DNA of 64,000 nucleotides from Pseudomonadota bacterium (lineage in GTDB: Bacteria > Pseudomonadota > Gammaproteobacteria > QQUJ01). The stretch spans positions 22,109 through 86,108 of the forward strand of contig QQUJ01000013.1 in NCBI GenBank assembly GCA_008501635.1. The letters run 5' to 3'. The translations under genes and the position numbers were made by a program. Shown here piece after piece: positions 17,681 through 27,300 of this stretch. The notes under the pieces are model-generated. The model searched no databases, was not told the origin of the DNA, and saw only the letters and a program-made list of their open reading frames with translations. Within the stretch, counting starts at the first letter, position 1. Each line of letters starts with the position of its first letter.

Positions 17681-19423
17681 GTGGCGCGGCAGAGAATCCG
17701 CCTGGGCGACCTGCTGGTTGAGCATTCGGTCATTACCACCGCGCAATTGCAGGAAGCGCTGGGGGCGCAGAAGAAACTAGGACTCAAGCTCGGCCGGACG
17801 CTGATCCGGCTGAATGCCATCACCGAGGACAAGTTGCTGGATTTCCTCGCTCAGCAACTCCAGGTTCCGTTCATAGATTTGAAGCGCTATCAGTACAACG
17901 CCGAGGCGGTGCGTCTGCTGCCCGAAACCTATGCTCGTCGTTTCCGGGCAATAGTCCTGAACGAGGAGCCGGACGGACATCTCCTGGTCGGCATGTCCGA
18001 TCCCACCGATATCTTCAGCTACGACGAGATTTGTCGACTGTTGGGGCGCTCCGTGCGACAGGCGATTGTGCGCGAATCCGACGCGTTGACGCTTATCGAT
18101 CAGGTCTATCGTCACAGTGATGAGATCGTCACCCTTGCCTCGCAGCTGGATGAGGAGATGGGCGAGACCGGTATCGATCTCGACCAGTTGATGCAGAACG
18201 AGGACACCGCCGATGCGCCGGTGGTCAAGTTACTGCAAACCTTGTTCGAAGATGCCGTGCGGGGCAACGCCTCGGATATTCATATCGAGCCCGACGAACA
18301 GGTATTGCGCATTCGCATGCGTGTTGATGGGGTTCTGCAGGAACAGGTGATGAAGGAGCGACGGATAGCGTCCGCGCTGGTGTCTCGCCTCAAGCTGATG
18401 TGCGGGCTCGACATTTCCGAGAAACGTCTGCCCCAGGATGGACGGTTCAACATTCGGGTTTCCGGTCGTGCTATCGATGTACGCCTCTCGACCATGCCGG
18501 TGCAGTATGGCGAATCGGTGGTAATGCGTTTGCTGGATCATTCGGCGGGACTGCTGGACCTCGATCATATGGGAATGCCGGCGGAGATGCTGAACCGGTT
18601 CCGCCGACTCATACACCGCCCCTACGGCATGATCCTGGTGACCGGTCCGACTGGAAGCGGCAAAACCACGACGCTTTACGCAGCGCTCAACGAACTCAAC
18701 GTCCCGGCGAAGAAAATCATCACTGTTGAAGATCCGGTAGAGTACAAGTTGCCGCGCATCAATCAGGTCCAGGTGAATTTCAAGATCAACCTCACATTTG
18801 CGGGCGTGCTGCGCTCGGCATTGCGCCAGGACCCGGACATCATAATGGTTGGCGAAATGCGTGATGAAGAAACGATGCGTATCGGTTTGCGTTCGGCGCT
18901 GACCGGTCACCTGGTCCTCTCGACCTTGCATACCAACGATGCCGTGGGGGCGGGAAGTCGCCTGATCGATATGGGGGGCGAGGGCTATCTTGTGGCCTCG
19001 GGCCTGCGTGCGGTCCTGGCGCAACGTTTGATACGCAAGATATGCGAGCATTGCAAGCAGTCCTACACTCCGGATGCAGCGCAAAGCACCACCCTGGAAA
19101 CGCTGCTGGGCACACCCGCCAGCGGCGGGCAGTTTATGCAGGGGGCGGGGTGCAATCGTTGCAACAATACGGGTTATCGCGGCCGGCTCGGTGTCTTCGA
19201 ACTCCTGGAGCTGGATTCGTCGATGATGAACGCACTGCGTCGCGAGGATACGGCGGCATTTACCACTGCCGCCAACGATAACCCGGGCTATAGATCTCTG
19301 ACGTTGGCGGCCTACGATTACGCGCGCGAGGGTGTGACCTCTCTCGATGAAGTATTGCGCGTGGCGGGGCAGGTGGAAGAGAGTGGAATTGGCGGCGCCG
19401 GTGTGGCTGGCGCTGTGGCTTGA
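17681..19423 (+). CDS. mshE: MSHA pilus extension ATPase MshE (c-di-GMP-binding)
   Basis: GspE/PilB-family hexameric ATPase of 580 residues powering pilus extension. The N-terminal MshEN domain has two tandem motifs (RLGDLLVEHSVITTAQLQEAL..Q and LGRTLIRLNAITEDKLLDFL..Q), which in known MshE bind cyclic di-GMP. Walker A is GPTGSGKTT at about residues 321-329, followed by Asp box ITVEDPVEY, Walker B region DPDIIMVGEMRDEET and His box LVLSTLHTND. A zinc tetracysteine CEHC..CNRC is present near residues 450-490. GTG start with GAGGGAA upstream. Confidence 0.95.
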   Translation: MARQRIRLGDLLVEHSVITTAQLQEALGAQKKLGLKLGRTLIRLNAITEDKLLDFLAQQLQVPFIDLKRYQYNAEAVRLLPETYARRFRAIVLNEEPDGHLLVGMSDPTDIFSYDEICRLLGRSVRQAIVRESDALTLIDQVYRHSDEIVTLASQLDEEMGETGIDLDQLMQNEDTADAPVVKLLQTLFEDAVRGNASDIHIEPDEQVLRIRMRVDGVLQEQVMKERRIASALVSRLKLMCGLDISEKRLPQDGRFNIRVSGRAIDVRLSTMPVQYGESVVMRLLDHSAGLLDLDHMGMPAEMLNRFRRLIHRPYGMILVTGPTGSGKTTTLYAALNELNVPAKKIITVEDPVEYKLPRINQVQVNFKINLTFAGVLRSALRQDPDIIMVGEMRDEETMRIGLRSALTGHLVLSTLHTNDAVGAGSRLIDMGGEGYLVASGLRAVLAQRLIRKICEHCKQSYTPDAAQSTTLETLLGTPASGGQFMQGAGCNRCNNTGYRGRLGVFELLELDSSMMNALRREDTAAFTTAANDNPGYRSLTLAAYDYAREGVTSLDEVLRVAGQVEESGIGGAGVAGAVA

Positions 19424-19467
19424 GCGTCAGGCGATGAGATACCTCTCAGCAGATGATAGGTGGCACC

Positions 19468-20694
19468 GTGCAGTTTGAATACAAAGCCAGGGGGCGCGGC
19501 GGTGAAGCGTTGACGGGCGTTATCGAGGCGCCCTCGAAAGAGGCCGTAGCGACACAGTTGACGACTCAGGGCGTTACGCCCATTCAGATACTGGCCAAGT
19601 CTGGTGTACCCACCGAGAAATCCAGCGTACTGGAACGCTTCAGGAAACGGCCGCCGAACATCGATGATCTGATATTCCTCAGCCGGCAGATGTATGCGCT
19701 GATGAAGGCCGGTGTTCCCATGCTGCGTTCAATCGGCGGACTTGCCGAGTCGGCGCGCAACGAGCGGCTGCGGGAAGTGTTGCAAAAAATACGCGATGAC
19801 CTGGAATCGGGTCGCACGCTCTCGGCGAGCCTCGCGCGGCATCCTCGGGTTTTCTCATCACTCTACGTCAGCATCATGCAGGTGGGTGAGACCACCGGCC
19901 AGATGGATGATGCCTTTCTGCAGATGGCACGCTATCTCGAACAGGAAAAACACACCCGGGCGCGGATCCGGCAGGCAATGCGGTATCCGGTAATCGTGCT
20001 CGGAGCGATTTCCATAGCCATTGTGATTATCAATTTGATGGTTATTCCAGCGTTTGCGCAGATGTTTGCCAATGCGCGTCTGGAACTGCCTTGGGCGACC
20101 AAGCTGTTGCTCGCGGTGTCGGCCTTTTTTGTCAATTACTGGCCACACATGCTGGTGGGATTGTTCGGGGGAATATGGTTGTTGAGACGTTACCTCAGAA
20201 CGGCGCGTGGCGCGTATCGCTGGGATCGTCTCAAATTGCGATTGCCTATTATCGGCCCCATCGTTCTGCGCTCCATCCTGGCCCGTTTTTCACGCGCTTT
20301 CGCCATTTCGTTTAAAGCGGGGGTGCCTCTGGTCGCAGCGCTGACCACCGTGTCAAACGCGGTAGACAATCATTTTGTCGGCGACAAAGTGCGCTCGATG
20401 CGTAACGGCATTGAACGCGGCGACTCGCTGACGCGAACCGCGGCTGCGACAGGCCTGTTTACCACCGTGATACTGCAAATGCTCTCGGTGGGAGAAGAGA
20501 CGGGCTCGGTCGATGCAATGTTGTTGGAGGCAGCGGATTTCTATGAGCGCGAAGTCGATTACGATCTCAAGTATCTCAGCGACGCGTTGGAGCCGATCTT
20601 GATTGCCGGCGTGGGTGTGATGGTATTGATCCTGGCGCTCGGCGTTTTCCTGCCGATGTGGGACATGGCCCAGATTGCACGAAGCGGGCGTTAG
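19468..20694 (+). CDS. mshG: MSHA platform protein MshG (PilC/GspF family)
   Basis: Polytopic inner-membrane platform protein of about 408 residues. It has two GspF domains, the first with IDDLIFLSRQMYALMKAGVPML and the second with LARFSRAFAISFKAGVPLVAAL, and three transmembrane segments (about residues 160-190, 205-230 and 370-395). It transmits MshE action to the growing pilus. GTG 19468 with AGGTGG four bases upstream is preferred because the protein then begins QFEYKARG like its family. An ATG at 19453 is the alternative. Confidence 0.93.
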   Translation: MQFEYKARGRGGEALTGVIEAPSKEAVATQLTTQGVTPIQILAKSGVPTEKSSVLERFRKRPPNIDDLIFLSRQMYALMKAGVPMLRSIGGLAESARNERLREVLQKIRDDLESGRTLSASLARHPRVFSSLYVSIMQVGETTGQMDDAFLQMARYLEQEKHTRARIRQAMRYPVIVLGAISIAIVIINLMVIPAFAQMFANARLELPWATKLLLAVSAFFVNYWPHMLVGLFGGIWLLRRYLRTARGAYRWDRLKLRLPIIGPIVLRSILARFSRAFAISFKAGVPLVAALTTVSNAVDNHFVGDKVRSMRNGIERGDSLTRTAAATGLFTTVILQMLSVGEETGSVDAMLLEAADFYEREVDYDLKYLSDALEPILIAGVGVMVLILALGVFLPMWDMAQIARSGR

Positions 20695-20703
20695 AACTGG
20701 CGG

Positions 20704-21261
20704 GTGCGCAAGTCAATGCACAATCGCGCAGGCATGAAGCGACAGAGGGGTTTTACGCTACTGGAACTGGCGCTCGTCGTCAGCTTCATCGCGATACTGA
20801 TCGTGATCGCGATCGACCGGATGTGGTCGCTTCGAGCGGAGGCAGAGAAGGCTTCGGTGATGCAGGTCATAGGTGGCCTGCGCAGCGCCCTAGGGCTGCA
20901 GATCGCCAAGCGAGTGGTCGATGGCGGAATTCGCTCGATTGTGGCGCTCGAGAGCACCAATCCGATGTCGATGCTCAGCGTGAAACCGGCGCGCTATGTT
21001 GGGGAGGTGGTTCAGGAGGCGCAGTCTTTGGCTCAACCCGGTGACTGGTACTTCGTAACAGCGGCAGGCTATCTCGTCTACCGTATTCAGTTCCCTGAGG
21101 AGTTTCATAGCGATAGTGGAGGGCCGCCGCGCTTGCGGTTTAAGTTGCAACTCCAATTTGACGATAACAACGCGAATGGGGTGCACGATGCCAGTGAAGC
21201 CATTTACGGCCTGGACCTAGTTGCAGTGGATCCCTATACCTGGCCTGGATTTGCCCACTAA
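20704..21261 (+). CDS. Prepilin-like protein at the mshF/mshB position
   Basis: Protein of up to 185 residues carrying a type IV prepilin signature. A basic leader ends RQRG, followed by FTLLELALVVSFIAILIVIA with Glu at +5. The start could be GTG 20704, ATG 20716 or ATG 20734; the last gives the usual six-residue leader MKRQRG. The rest is a soluble domain with no cysteine. It occupies the place of mshF/mshB and is probably a minor pilin. No closer identity can be supported. Confidence 0.75.
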   Translation: MRKSMHNRAGMKRQRGFTLLELALVVSFIAILIVIAIDRMWSLRAEAEKASVMQVIGGLRSALGLQIAKRVVDGGIRSIVALESTNPMSMLSVKPARYVGEVVQEAQSLAQPGDWYFVTAAGYLVYRIQFPEEFHSDSGGPPRLRFKLQLQFDDNNANGVHDASEAIYGLDLVAVDPYTWPGFAH

Positions 21262-21286
21262 CTGAGCAGGGAGAATATCGAAAAAA

Positions 21287-21318
21287 TTGATAAATTATCA
21301 GGTATGCTGATTTATCAA
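21287..21318 (+). terminator. AT-rich stem-loop upstream of the major pilin gene
   Basis: TTGATAAAT (21287-21295) pairs perfectly with ATTTATCAA (21310-21318), with an inner CAG/CTG pair. A T-rich run (TTTGTTTGTTTTTT) follows. It could end the upstream platform transcript before the pilin promoter. The stem is AT-rich, so termination is only plausible. Confidence 0.45.
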
Positions 21319-21345
21319 AACAGTTTGTTTGTTTTTTAAAAACAA

Positions 21346-21375
21346 TTGCGATATCTTTGTCCCGTAAGTTATAAA
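21346..21375 (+). promoter_or_regulatory. Candidate promoter of the major pilin gene
   Basis: TTGCGA (21346-21351) and TATAAA (21370-21375) are spaced by 18 bases in a strongly AT-rich stretch 92 bases before the pilin start. An independent promoter fits high pilin expression. Sigma-70 assignment is by eye. Confidence 0.45.
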
Positions 21376-21466
21376 GATTACACGATAAGTCTATGAATAC
21401 ATAAAAATATTGTTACCTTTATGCGTATTATGAGGAGCGTGAGCTGACAACTTCGGAGTCCGTGTT

Positions 21467-21940
21467 ATGAAAAGACAGGCAGGTTTTACGCTGATCGAGT
21501 TGGTTATTGTTATTGTTATCCTGGGTATTCTGGCTGCGACAGCGGTACCCAAATTCGTCAATCTGGAGAAGGATGCGCGCATTGCGGTGCTGCATGCCAT
21601 GGAATCCAGTCTGCGCTCCGGAGCAATGATGGTGCATGCAAAGGCGGTGATTCAAGGGGTTAACGTCGGGGCCGCCAACCAATTGGTTGACATGAATGAC
21701 GATGGTGATACCACGGACGCCGGTGTGGATATCCGTATTGATTTCGGGTACCCGGAAGATGCCAACAATGCATTCAATATCGACAATGTTATGGACGATA
21801 TGGGGAATTTCACGGCTGTCACCGCCGGTGGTGTGAGAGAGTTCAGACTCAACGGCACCAACGGTTGCGAGGTCCAGTATGATGCTCCCGCAGCAGCGGG
21901 TGCTGTACCCACATACACCATCGATAGCTCGGCTTGTTAG
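21467..21940 (+). CDS. mshA: Major MSHA-type pilin
   Basis: Type IVa prepilin of 157 residues with a short leader MKRQAG, then FTLIELVIVIVILGILAATAVPKF (cleavage after Gly, Glu at +5). The globular part holds two cysteines (NGCEVQ and the terminal Cys), a likely disulfide-bounded D region. GGAG sits eight bases before the ATG. It has its own AT-rich leader with a promoter candidate, and a perfect hairpin directly after the stop. These together suggest it is expressed above its neighbours, as expected of the main subunit. Confidence 0.9.
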   Translation: MKRQAGFTLIELVIVIVILGILAATAVPKFVNLEKDARIAVLHAMESSLRSGAMMVHAKAVIQGVNVGAANQLVDMNDDGDTTDAGVDIRIDFGYPEDANNAFNIDNVMDDMGNFTAVTAGGVREFRLNGTNGCEVQYDAPAAAGAVPTYTIDSSAC

Positions 21941-21945
21941 TGAGG

Positions 21946-21978
21946 GTGCGCGACGAACGGTCAACGTTCGTCGCGCAC
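21946..21978 (+). terminator. Perfect 14-bp hairpin after the major pilin gene
   Basis: GTGCGCGACGAACG (21946-21959), loop GTCAA, then CGTTCGTCGCGCAC (21965-21978), followed by GTCTTCTATT. It starts five bases after the pilin stop. The downstream tract is only moderately T-rich, so partial termination and/or mRNA 3'-end protection is likely, letting mshA outrun mshC and later genes. Confidence 0.75.
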
Positions 21979-22017
21979 GTCTTCTATTGAGCTCCGATTC
22001 GCAAGATATGCCTCGGA

Positions 22018-22536
22018 TTGAATTGCAGTAGAGCATTGGCTGCAAGCCGCCATCAACCGACACTCGTTAGAATCCACCAAGGATTCACCTTGTTGGAGCT
22101 CATATTTGTAATCGTCTTGGCAGGTGTTTTGGCGGCAGTCGCTGGACCGCGACTCTTCTCCAGCGCTGATCTCTCCGCCCGCGGCTTCTTCGATGCGGCT
22201 ATCAATTCCGCCCGTTACGCACAAAAACTGGCCGTTGCCAGTGGCTGCAATACCCGGGTTCAATTCACTGCAACCGGGTATGCGTTGCACCAGGCCACGA
22301 CCTGCGGCGGTCTCACCTTTACGCGCATTGTGCCGGACCCCGCCGATGGCGCACCCTTTGCCGACACGGCACCTGCGGGCGTGATAGTAACCGCGTCTGA
22401 GGTCTACTTCGACGCTGCCGGGCGTCCGCGCAATCCCGCCACCGGTGCGTTGCTGGGTGTCTCCACCGACGTGGTCATCGGCGGCAGCCGTACGTTGCGG
22501 ATCGAGCCGGAGAGCGGCTACGCGCACCAGCTATGA
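22018..22536 (+). CDS. mshC: MSHA prepilin MshC (minor pilin)
   Basis: Minor prepilin of up to 172 residues with the processing site HQG followed by FTLLELIFVIVLAGVLAAVAGPR. The soluble domain has two cysteines (SGCNTR and TTCGGL) and ends SGYAHQL. The start is unsure: TTG 22018 gives a long leader of 22 residues and no strong ribosome site is visible, so a later non-ATG start is possible. Overlaps mshD by four bases. Confidence 0.83.
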   Translation: MNCSRALAASRHQPTLVRIHQGFTLLELIFVIVLAGVLAAVAGPRLFSSADLSARGFFDAAINSARYAQKLAVASGCNTRVQFTATGYALHQATTCGGLTFTRIVPDPADGAPFADTAPAGVIVTASEVYFDAAGRPRNPATGALLGVSTDVVIGGSRTLRIEPESGYAHQL

Positions 22537-23009
22537 ACGTACCCCTTTCAGCGCAGCGGGGACTTTCACTGATCGAACTGGTGATTGCGATCGTAGTCAT
22601 CGGTATTGCCGTCACGGGTATAGTTGCCGCGTTCTCCAAGGTCTCTTCGTCCAGCGTCGATCCGATGCTGCAGGAGCAGGCTATCGCGATTGCCGAGGCC
22701 TACCTGGAAGAGATTTCTCTGCGACCATTTGTCGATCCCGATACCGCCACGGTGTGCCCCGCGCCCGAGGCCGCCCGGTCTCTCTACGACAACATATGCG
22801 ATTACAACGGACTGTCTGATGTTGGCGCGCGCGACCAGACGGGTACAGCGATCGCGTCTTTATCGCAGTTCACAGTCACCGTTGCGGTGGTGAACGCAGC
22901 ACTGAACGGTGTGCCGGCCGCCGACTCGCTGCGGATCGATGTGCGTGTCAATCACAGTTCGGGTCATGGGGTGTCGACCTATCTGAGCGGTTACAGGACG
23001 AGGGAGTAA
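22533..23009 (+). CDS. mshD: MSHA prepilin MshD (minor pilin)
   Basis: Minor prepilin of 158 residues. The leader MNVPLSAQRG is followed by LSLIELVIAIVVIGIAVTGIVAAF, with Leu in place of the usual Phe at +1. An alpha-helical spine with QEQAIAIAEAYLEEI is followed by a C-terminal beta domain and two cysteines (VCPAPE, NICDYN). It overlaps mshC and lies four bases before mshO, matching the C-D-O-P order of known MSHA loci. Confidence 0.86.
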   Translation: MNVPLSAQRGLSLIELVIAIVVIGIAVTGIVAAFSKVSSSSVDPMLQEQAIAIAEAYLEEISLRPFVDPDTATVCPAPEAARSLYDNICDYNGLSDVGARDQTGTAIASLSQFTVTVAVVNAALNGVPAADSLRIDVRVNHSSGHGVSTYLSGYRTRE

Positions 23010-23013
23010 GGGA

Positions 23014-23883
23014 GTGTTGCGTAGCTCAGTGCACCGCTCGGTTCAGCGTTGTGTTACAGCCAGGCAGCGCGGCTTCACGATTCTTGAAGCAGTGATCGTC
23101 ATCGTACTAACCGGAATCATCGCTTCGATCACCACAGCCTTCATCATCGGTCCGGTTCAGGACTACACGGATATCTCCCGCCGTGCGCAGCTGGTGGATG
23201 CTGCGGAACTTGCACTGCGCCGTATGGCGCGTGACATCCGCCAGGCGTTGCCCAACAGCCTCCGCATCGCCGGGGGCGGGACCGTGCTGGAGATGTTGAA
23301 TACGGTCGACGCCGCGCGCTATCGGGATGAGCCTCCTCCGAGTACGACGACCGCGATTCTGGATTTCGCGGCACCGGACACCGATTTTGACGTTATCGGT
23401 GCACTGCAGAACTTCGCAGCGATCAACACGGCGAGCGATCAGGTGGTCATCTACAATCTCTCAGCGACGGGCGCGACTAACAATGCCTATGTGGGGGATA
23501 ATCGCGCGACACTGACGGGGGGAACAACCGCAACCCATATTCAGCTCGCCGCCGCCACGCTTTTTCCACTTGCCTCCCCCGGCCAGCGATTCTATGTCAT
23601 CGATGAACCGGTGACCTATCTCTGCGATACCGGTGCCAACACACTGCGCCGTTACGCTGGCTACAACATCGTTGCCAGTCAGCTTGCCGTGGATACCAAC
23701 GCTGAATTGCTGGCACAGGGCGCGTCATCGGCCTTGATGACTGACTTTGTGAATTCCTGCCAGTTCAGTTATCAGCCGGGTACTCCGCAACGGGCTGGAT
23801 TGGTGACGCTACGGCTCACGCTGCGCGACGGAGGCGAGTCGATCACCCTGTTGCATCAGGTTCACGTGCACAATTCGCCATGA
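23014..23883 (+). CDS. mshO: MSHA biogenesis protein MshO (minor prepilin)
   Basis: Prepilin-like protein of 289 residues from GTG 23014, with AAGGGA just upstream. The leader ends RQRG, followed by FTILEAVIVIVLTGIIASITTAF. The large C-terminal domain contains YLCDTGANTLRRYAGYN and ends in a run of beta strands (AGLVTLRLTLRDGGESITLLHQVHVHN). GspJ/PilW-like large minor pilin, probably part of the tip complex. Overlaps mshP by four bases. Confidence 0.86.
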   Translation: MLRSSVHRSVQRCVTARQRGFTILEAVIVIVLTGIIASITTAFIIGPVQDYTDISRRAQLVDAAELALRRMARDIRQALPNSLRIAGGGTVLEMLNTVDAARYRDEPPPSTTTAILDFAAPDTDFDVIGALQNFAAINTASDQVVIYNLSATGATNNAYVGDNRATLTGGTTATHIQLAAATLFPLASPGQRFYVIDEPVTYLCDTGANTLRRYAGYNIVASQLAVDTNAELLAQGASSALMTDFVNSCQFSYQPGTPQRAGLVTLRLTLRDGGESITLLHQVHVHNSP

Positions 23884-24317
23884 ACACCGCCGCGAAAAAG
23901 CAACAGGGTTTTGCGCTGGTCATGGCCATCTTCATTCTGGTGATCATGGGCACTTTGGGTCTGTTTTTGGCGCGCATCAGTGGCGTGCAGCAGACCACGG
24001 TGATCTACAGCATGCTCGGTGCTCGTGCGTACCATGCGGCTCAAACCGGCATCGAGTGGGGCAGCTACCAGGCGCTCAACACACCGCCGGGCACCATGTG
24101 CGGAGCGGGCGTTCCGATAACCACCAACTTTACGCTGACCAACGGTGCCTTGGCTGGGTTCAGCGTCAGTGTCGTCTGCTCGTACACTACACATACGGAG
24201 GGAGGGAATCCGCCGTACAACGTTTTCGTATTGACCAGTACGGCGTTGACAGGCGTGTTCGGAAGCCCCGACTACGCCTCACGCACGGTCCGTTCTACGG
24301 TAACCGATGCACCTTGA
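23880..24317 (+). CDS. mshP: MSHA biogenesis protein MshP (PilX-like)
   Basis: Protein of 145 residues with an N-terminal QQGFALVMAIFILVIMGTLGLFLA hydrophobic segment. This resembles a PilX/GspK-like prepilin without the canonical Glu at +5. The rest, GARAYHAAQTGIEWGSYQAL.., is typical of MshP and PilX. Its TGA shares a base with the ATG of mshQ, suggesting coupling. Confidence 0.85.
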   Translation: MNTAAKKQQGFALVMAIFILVIMGTLGLFLARISGVQQTTVIYSMLGARAYHAAQTGIEWGSYQALNTPPGTMCGAGVPITTNFTLTNGALAGFSVSVVCSYTTHTEGGNPPYNVFVLTSTALTGVFGSPDYASRTVRSTVTDAP

Positions 24318-27300
24318 TGGAATCGATCGGCGATATCCAGATGAAGCGACGGGCGGTACGCGGTTGGATTTGGTTGCTCGTGCCATGCTTTTTAATGGTG
24401 GCCGAACCGTCGTTCGCCTGGCGCATGGAGGCGGGTACAGTCGCGTTACCGGCAACCGGTGTCGGTAGCGGTTTCCAGACGGTAACACTGCGCCAGAGTT
24501 ACCCTGCGGCGCCGGTGGTGGTGCTCCTGCCCACCAACGAAAACCCCGGTGGTCAACCCGCCGCGCTGCGGGTTCGAAATGTCACCACAACGAGCTTTGA
24601 AGTGGTCCAGGTCGAACCGACCGGCGCTGATGGCCCGCATCCCGCAATGACTGTGCCCTACATCGCCGTGCAGCCTGGAATCCATCAGCTGCCGGATGGT
24701 AACTGGATCCAGGCCGGTATTCACTCGACTGTATCCGTGCAGCACGGATCCGGCGTCAGTGGCGGTGAAGGCTGGGACAGTGTCGGCTTCGCTGCCCCAT
24801 TTGGTGGTACGCCTGCGACGCTGGTTCAGATACAGACCATGGCCAATGAAGTGGGTTCGCCACCTTCCGGCGTATCCGTCCCCTGGTTGACGGCCACCCA
24901 CCGTTCGGTAACCGCGACGGGCATGGAGGTTGCCCTGGAACGCAGCGAGGTCAACAGCGGCTCCGTCAGTGTCGCCGAATCCGTGGGATGGATCGCGATC
25001 GCCGGAGCTTTGAACAGCAGTTTCACCGACAGTGTGGGCGCAACGATCAACTACGAAACACGCGTCGTTGGCAATTCCATTGGCGGGTGGAGCAACGGCT
25101 GCTACACAACGAGTTTCGTTGGCAGCTACGCAGCGGCACCGATCGTCATTGCGAGCAAGAACACGCACAATGGCGGCGATGGCGGCTGGTTGCGGCGCTG
25201 CAGCCTGAATGCGGCGGCGGCGGGGTTTACGGTCGATGAAGACCAGGCGCGCGACAGCGAACGCAGTCACACCACCGAAGGCGCGGGCATCGCGGTTTTT
25301 TCCACTGCATTCGATGCCGATTTCCCCGATCCTCCCCCGGCCTCTACAGACGCGGCGTGGCAGCTCGAAGCGGGCGTGGTCAATCTGCCCAGCACCGCTG
25401 CGAGCCCCAATTTCACCAGCGCGAATTTCACGCAACCCTTCAGCAGCATTCCGCTGGTCTTTGTCGTGGCGACAAACCAAGGCAGCGATCCCAGTTCCGT
25501 GCGGGTGCGCAACATCACAACGACCGGTTTTGAGCTGGCGCAAGTGGAGCCGACGGGCAACGACGGGCCACACATCGGTATGGAGGTGCATTACGTCGCC
25601 GTTACCCCGGGTACGCATCGTCTGCCGGATGGCACCGTGCTGGAAGCAGGGCGTGTCACTACCCAGGCGGTACAACACGGTAACGGTGTGAGTGGTGCCG
25701 AGAGTTGGCAGAGCGTCGCCTTCGGCACACCATTTGCCGGTACACCGACCGCCCTGGCCCAGATTCAAACCATGAACAATGAAGCGGCCACCCCCCCGGG
25801 CAGCCCCTCGGTACCCTGGCTCACGGCCGCCCAACAGTCAGTCTCCCCCATTGGTTTGCAGGTCGCGTTGGAACGCAGTGAAGTGGCGGCCGGATCCGTG
25901 ACGCTTGCCGAGGCGATCGGCTGGTTGGCGATTCAATCGGGAATACAGGGCAGCTTCGAGGATGTGACGGGGTCGACCATAGATTACGAAACGATCACCT
26001 CCAATCAGAACATTCGCGGTTGGAACAACGGCTGCTACAGCGTTCCCTTTGTTGGTACCTATACCGTCAGTCCGTTGGTGGTAGCGCATGCGATAACCCA
26101 CAACGGAGGGGATGGCGGGTGGCTGCGGCGCTGTAGTCTGAGTACCACCGCAGTGGGTTTGACCGTTGACGAGGATATCTACCGCGACAGCGAGCGCAAT
26201 CACACCACCGAACGGGCGGGTATTCTGGTTTTTTCCGGACCATTTCATGCCTCGATAGGGTTGCTGGGCGAGTGGCGCTTCGACGAAGCGGGATGGCTCG
26301 GTGCAGCGGGAGAGGTTCGTGACAGCACCGGGCGTGGGAGTCACGGCCAATCCTATGGCGGGGCGGCGACCGCCAGTTTCTCTCCGGTTGCTGCGGGTAG
26401 TCCGGGTACCTGTCGTTATGGCGTGTTCGATGGTGTCGATGACTACGTCGAGATACCTCATAGCGCAGTGCTCAATGGCTCTGACACCCTCTCTTACGCT
26501 GCCTGGGTCAATCCGGACAGTTGGAGCGGTGTGCGGCAAGTCATGGCCAAATCGGTACACGGTGGCGGTAGTGGTCGTGCGCAAATGGGCATTTTCTCTG
26601 AAGGCGGAGTGTTGAAAGGGCGAGCCGAGACGGTGGCAGGGCGCTATGAGGTTTCTGCCTCGTTGATCTACGCCCCATTGGGCAGTTGGAGTCACGTTGT
26701 CCTGACTTTCTCCGGTGATAGTCTCAGGCTCTACGTCAATGGCGTGGAGCGCGCCGCAACGACGTTTGCGGCAACCACATTGGTGCAGACCACCGATCCA
26801 TTGGCTATCAGCAAGCGGGTGGGAAGCAGTCAATATTTCTTCGATGGCCTGATCGATGAGGTCCGTGTCTACGCCAACGCGCTGACCCCCACCCAGGTAC
26901 TCGAGGCAATGAATGCGCGCCACCTCTGCCCGGTTTCCAATGTCGATCACTTCGATATCAATATCGGCTCCGGGAGTGCCAGTACTTGTGTGCCGCAGGT
27001 GATTACCATCACCGCCGAGGATGCGGGAGGAAGTCCGGTGACCAGCTATCCGGGTGTGGTGACGCTTTCGACTTCCAGCAGCCATGGCGATTGGAGCGTC
27101 ACTAGTGCTGCAGGTGTGCTCAACAATGGCGTGGCCGATGACGGGGCGGCAACCTACGGTTTTGCGGCGGGTGATAACGGCTCTATCGTGCTCGATCTTG
27201 CCAATGTGCATGCTGACGATCTGCGGATCACCGTCACTGACAGTGGAACGGGAGTCACCTCGACCTCGGCCTTATTGAGTTTCCGCGACAACGCGTTTGT

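Noticed and set aside
24056..24316. Longer 5' extension of the mshQ frame
   Set aside because: It runs through mshP in another frame; the ATG at 24317 directly after mshP, with a signal peptide, is the credible start.
25838..27211. 457-codon minus-strand frame inside mshQ
   Set aside because: Antisense to the duplicated MshQ modules and rich in His/Arg from reversed codons; no recognisable domain.
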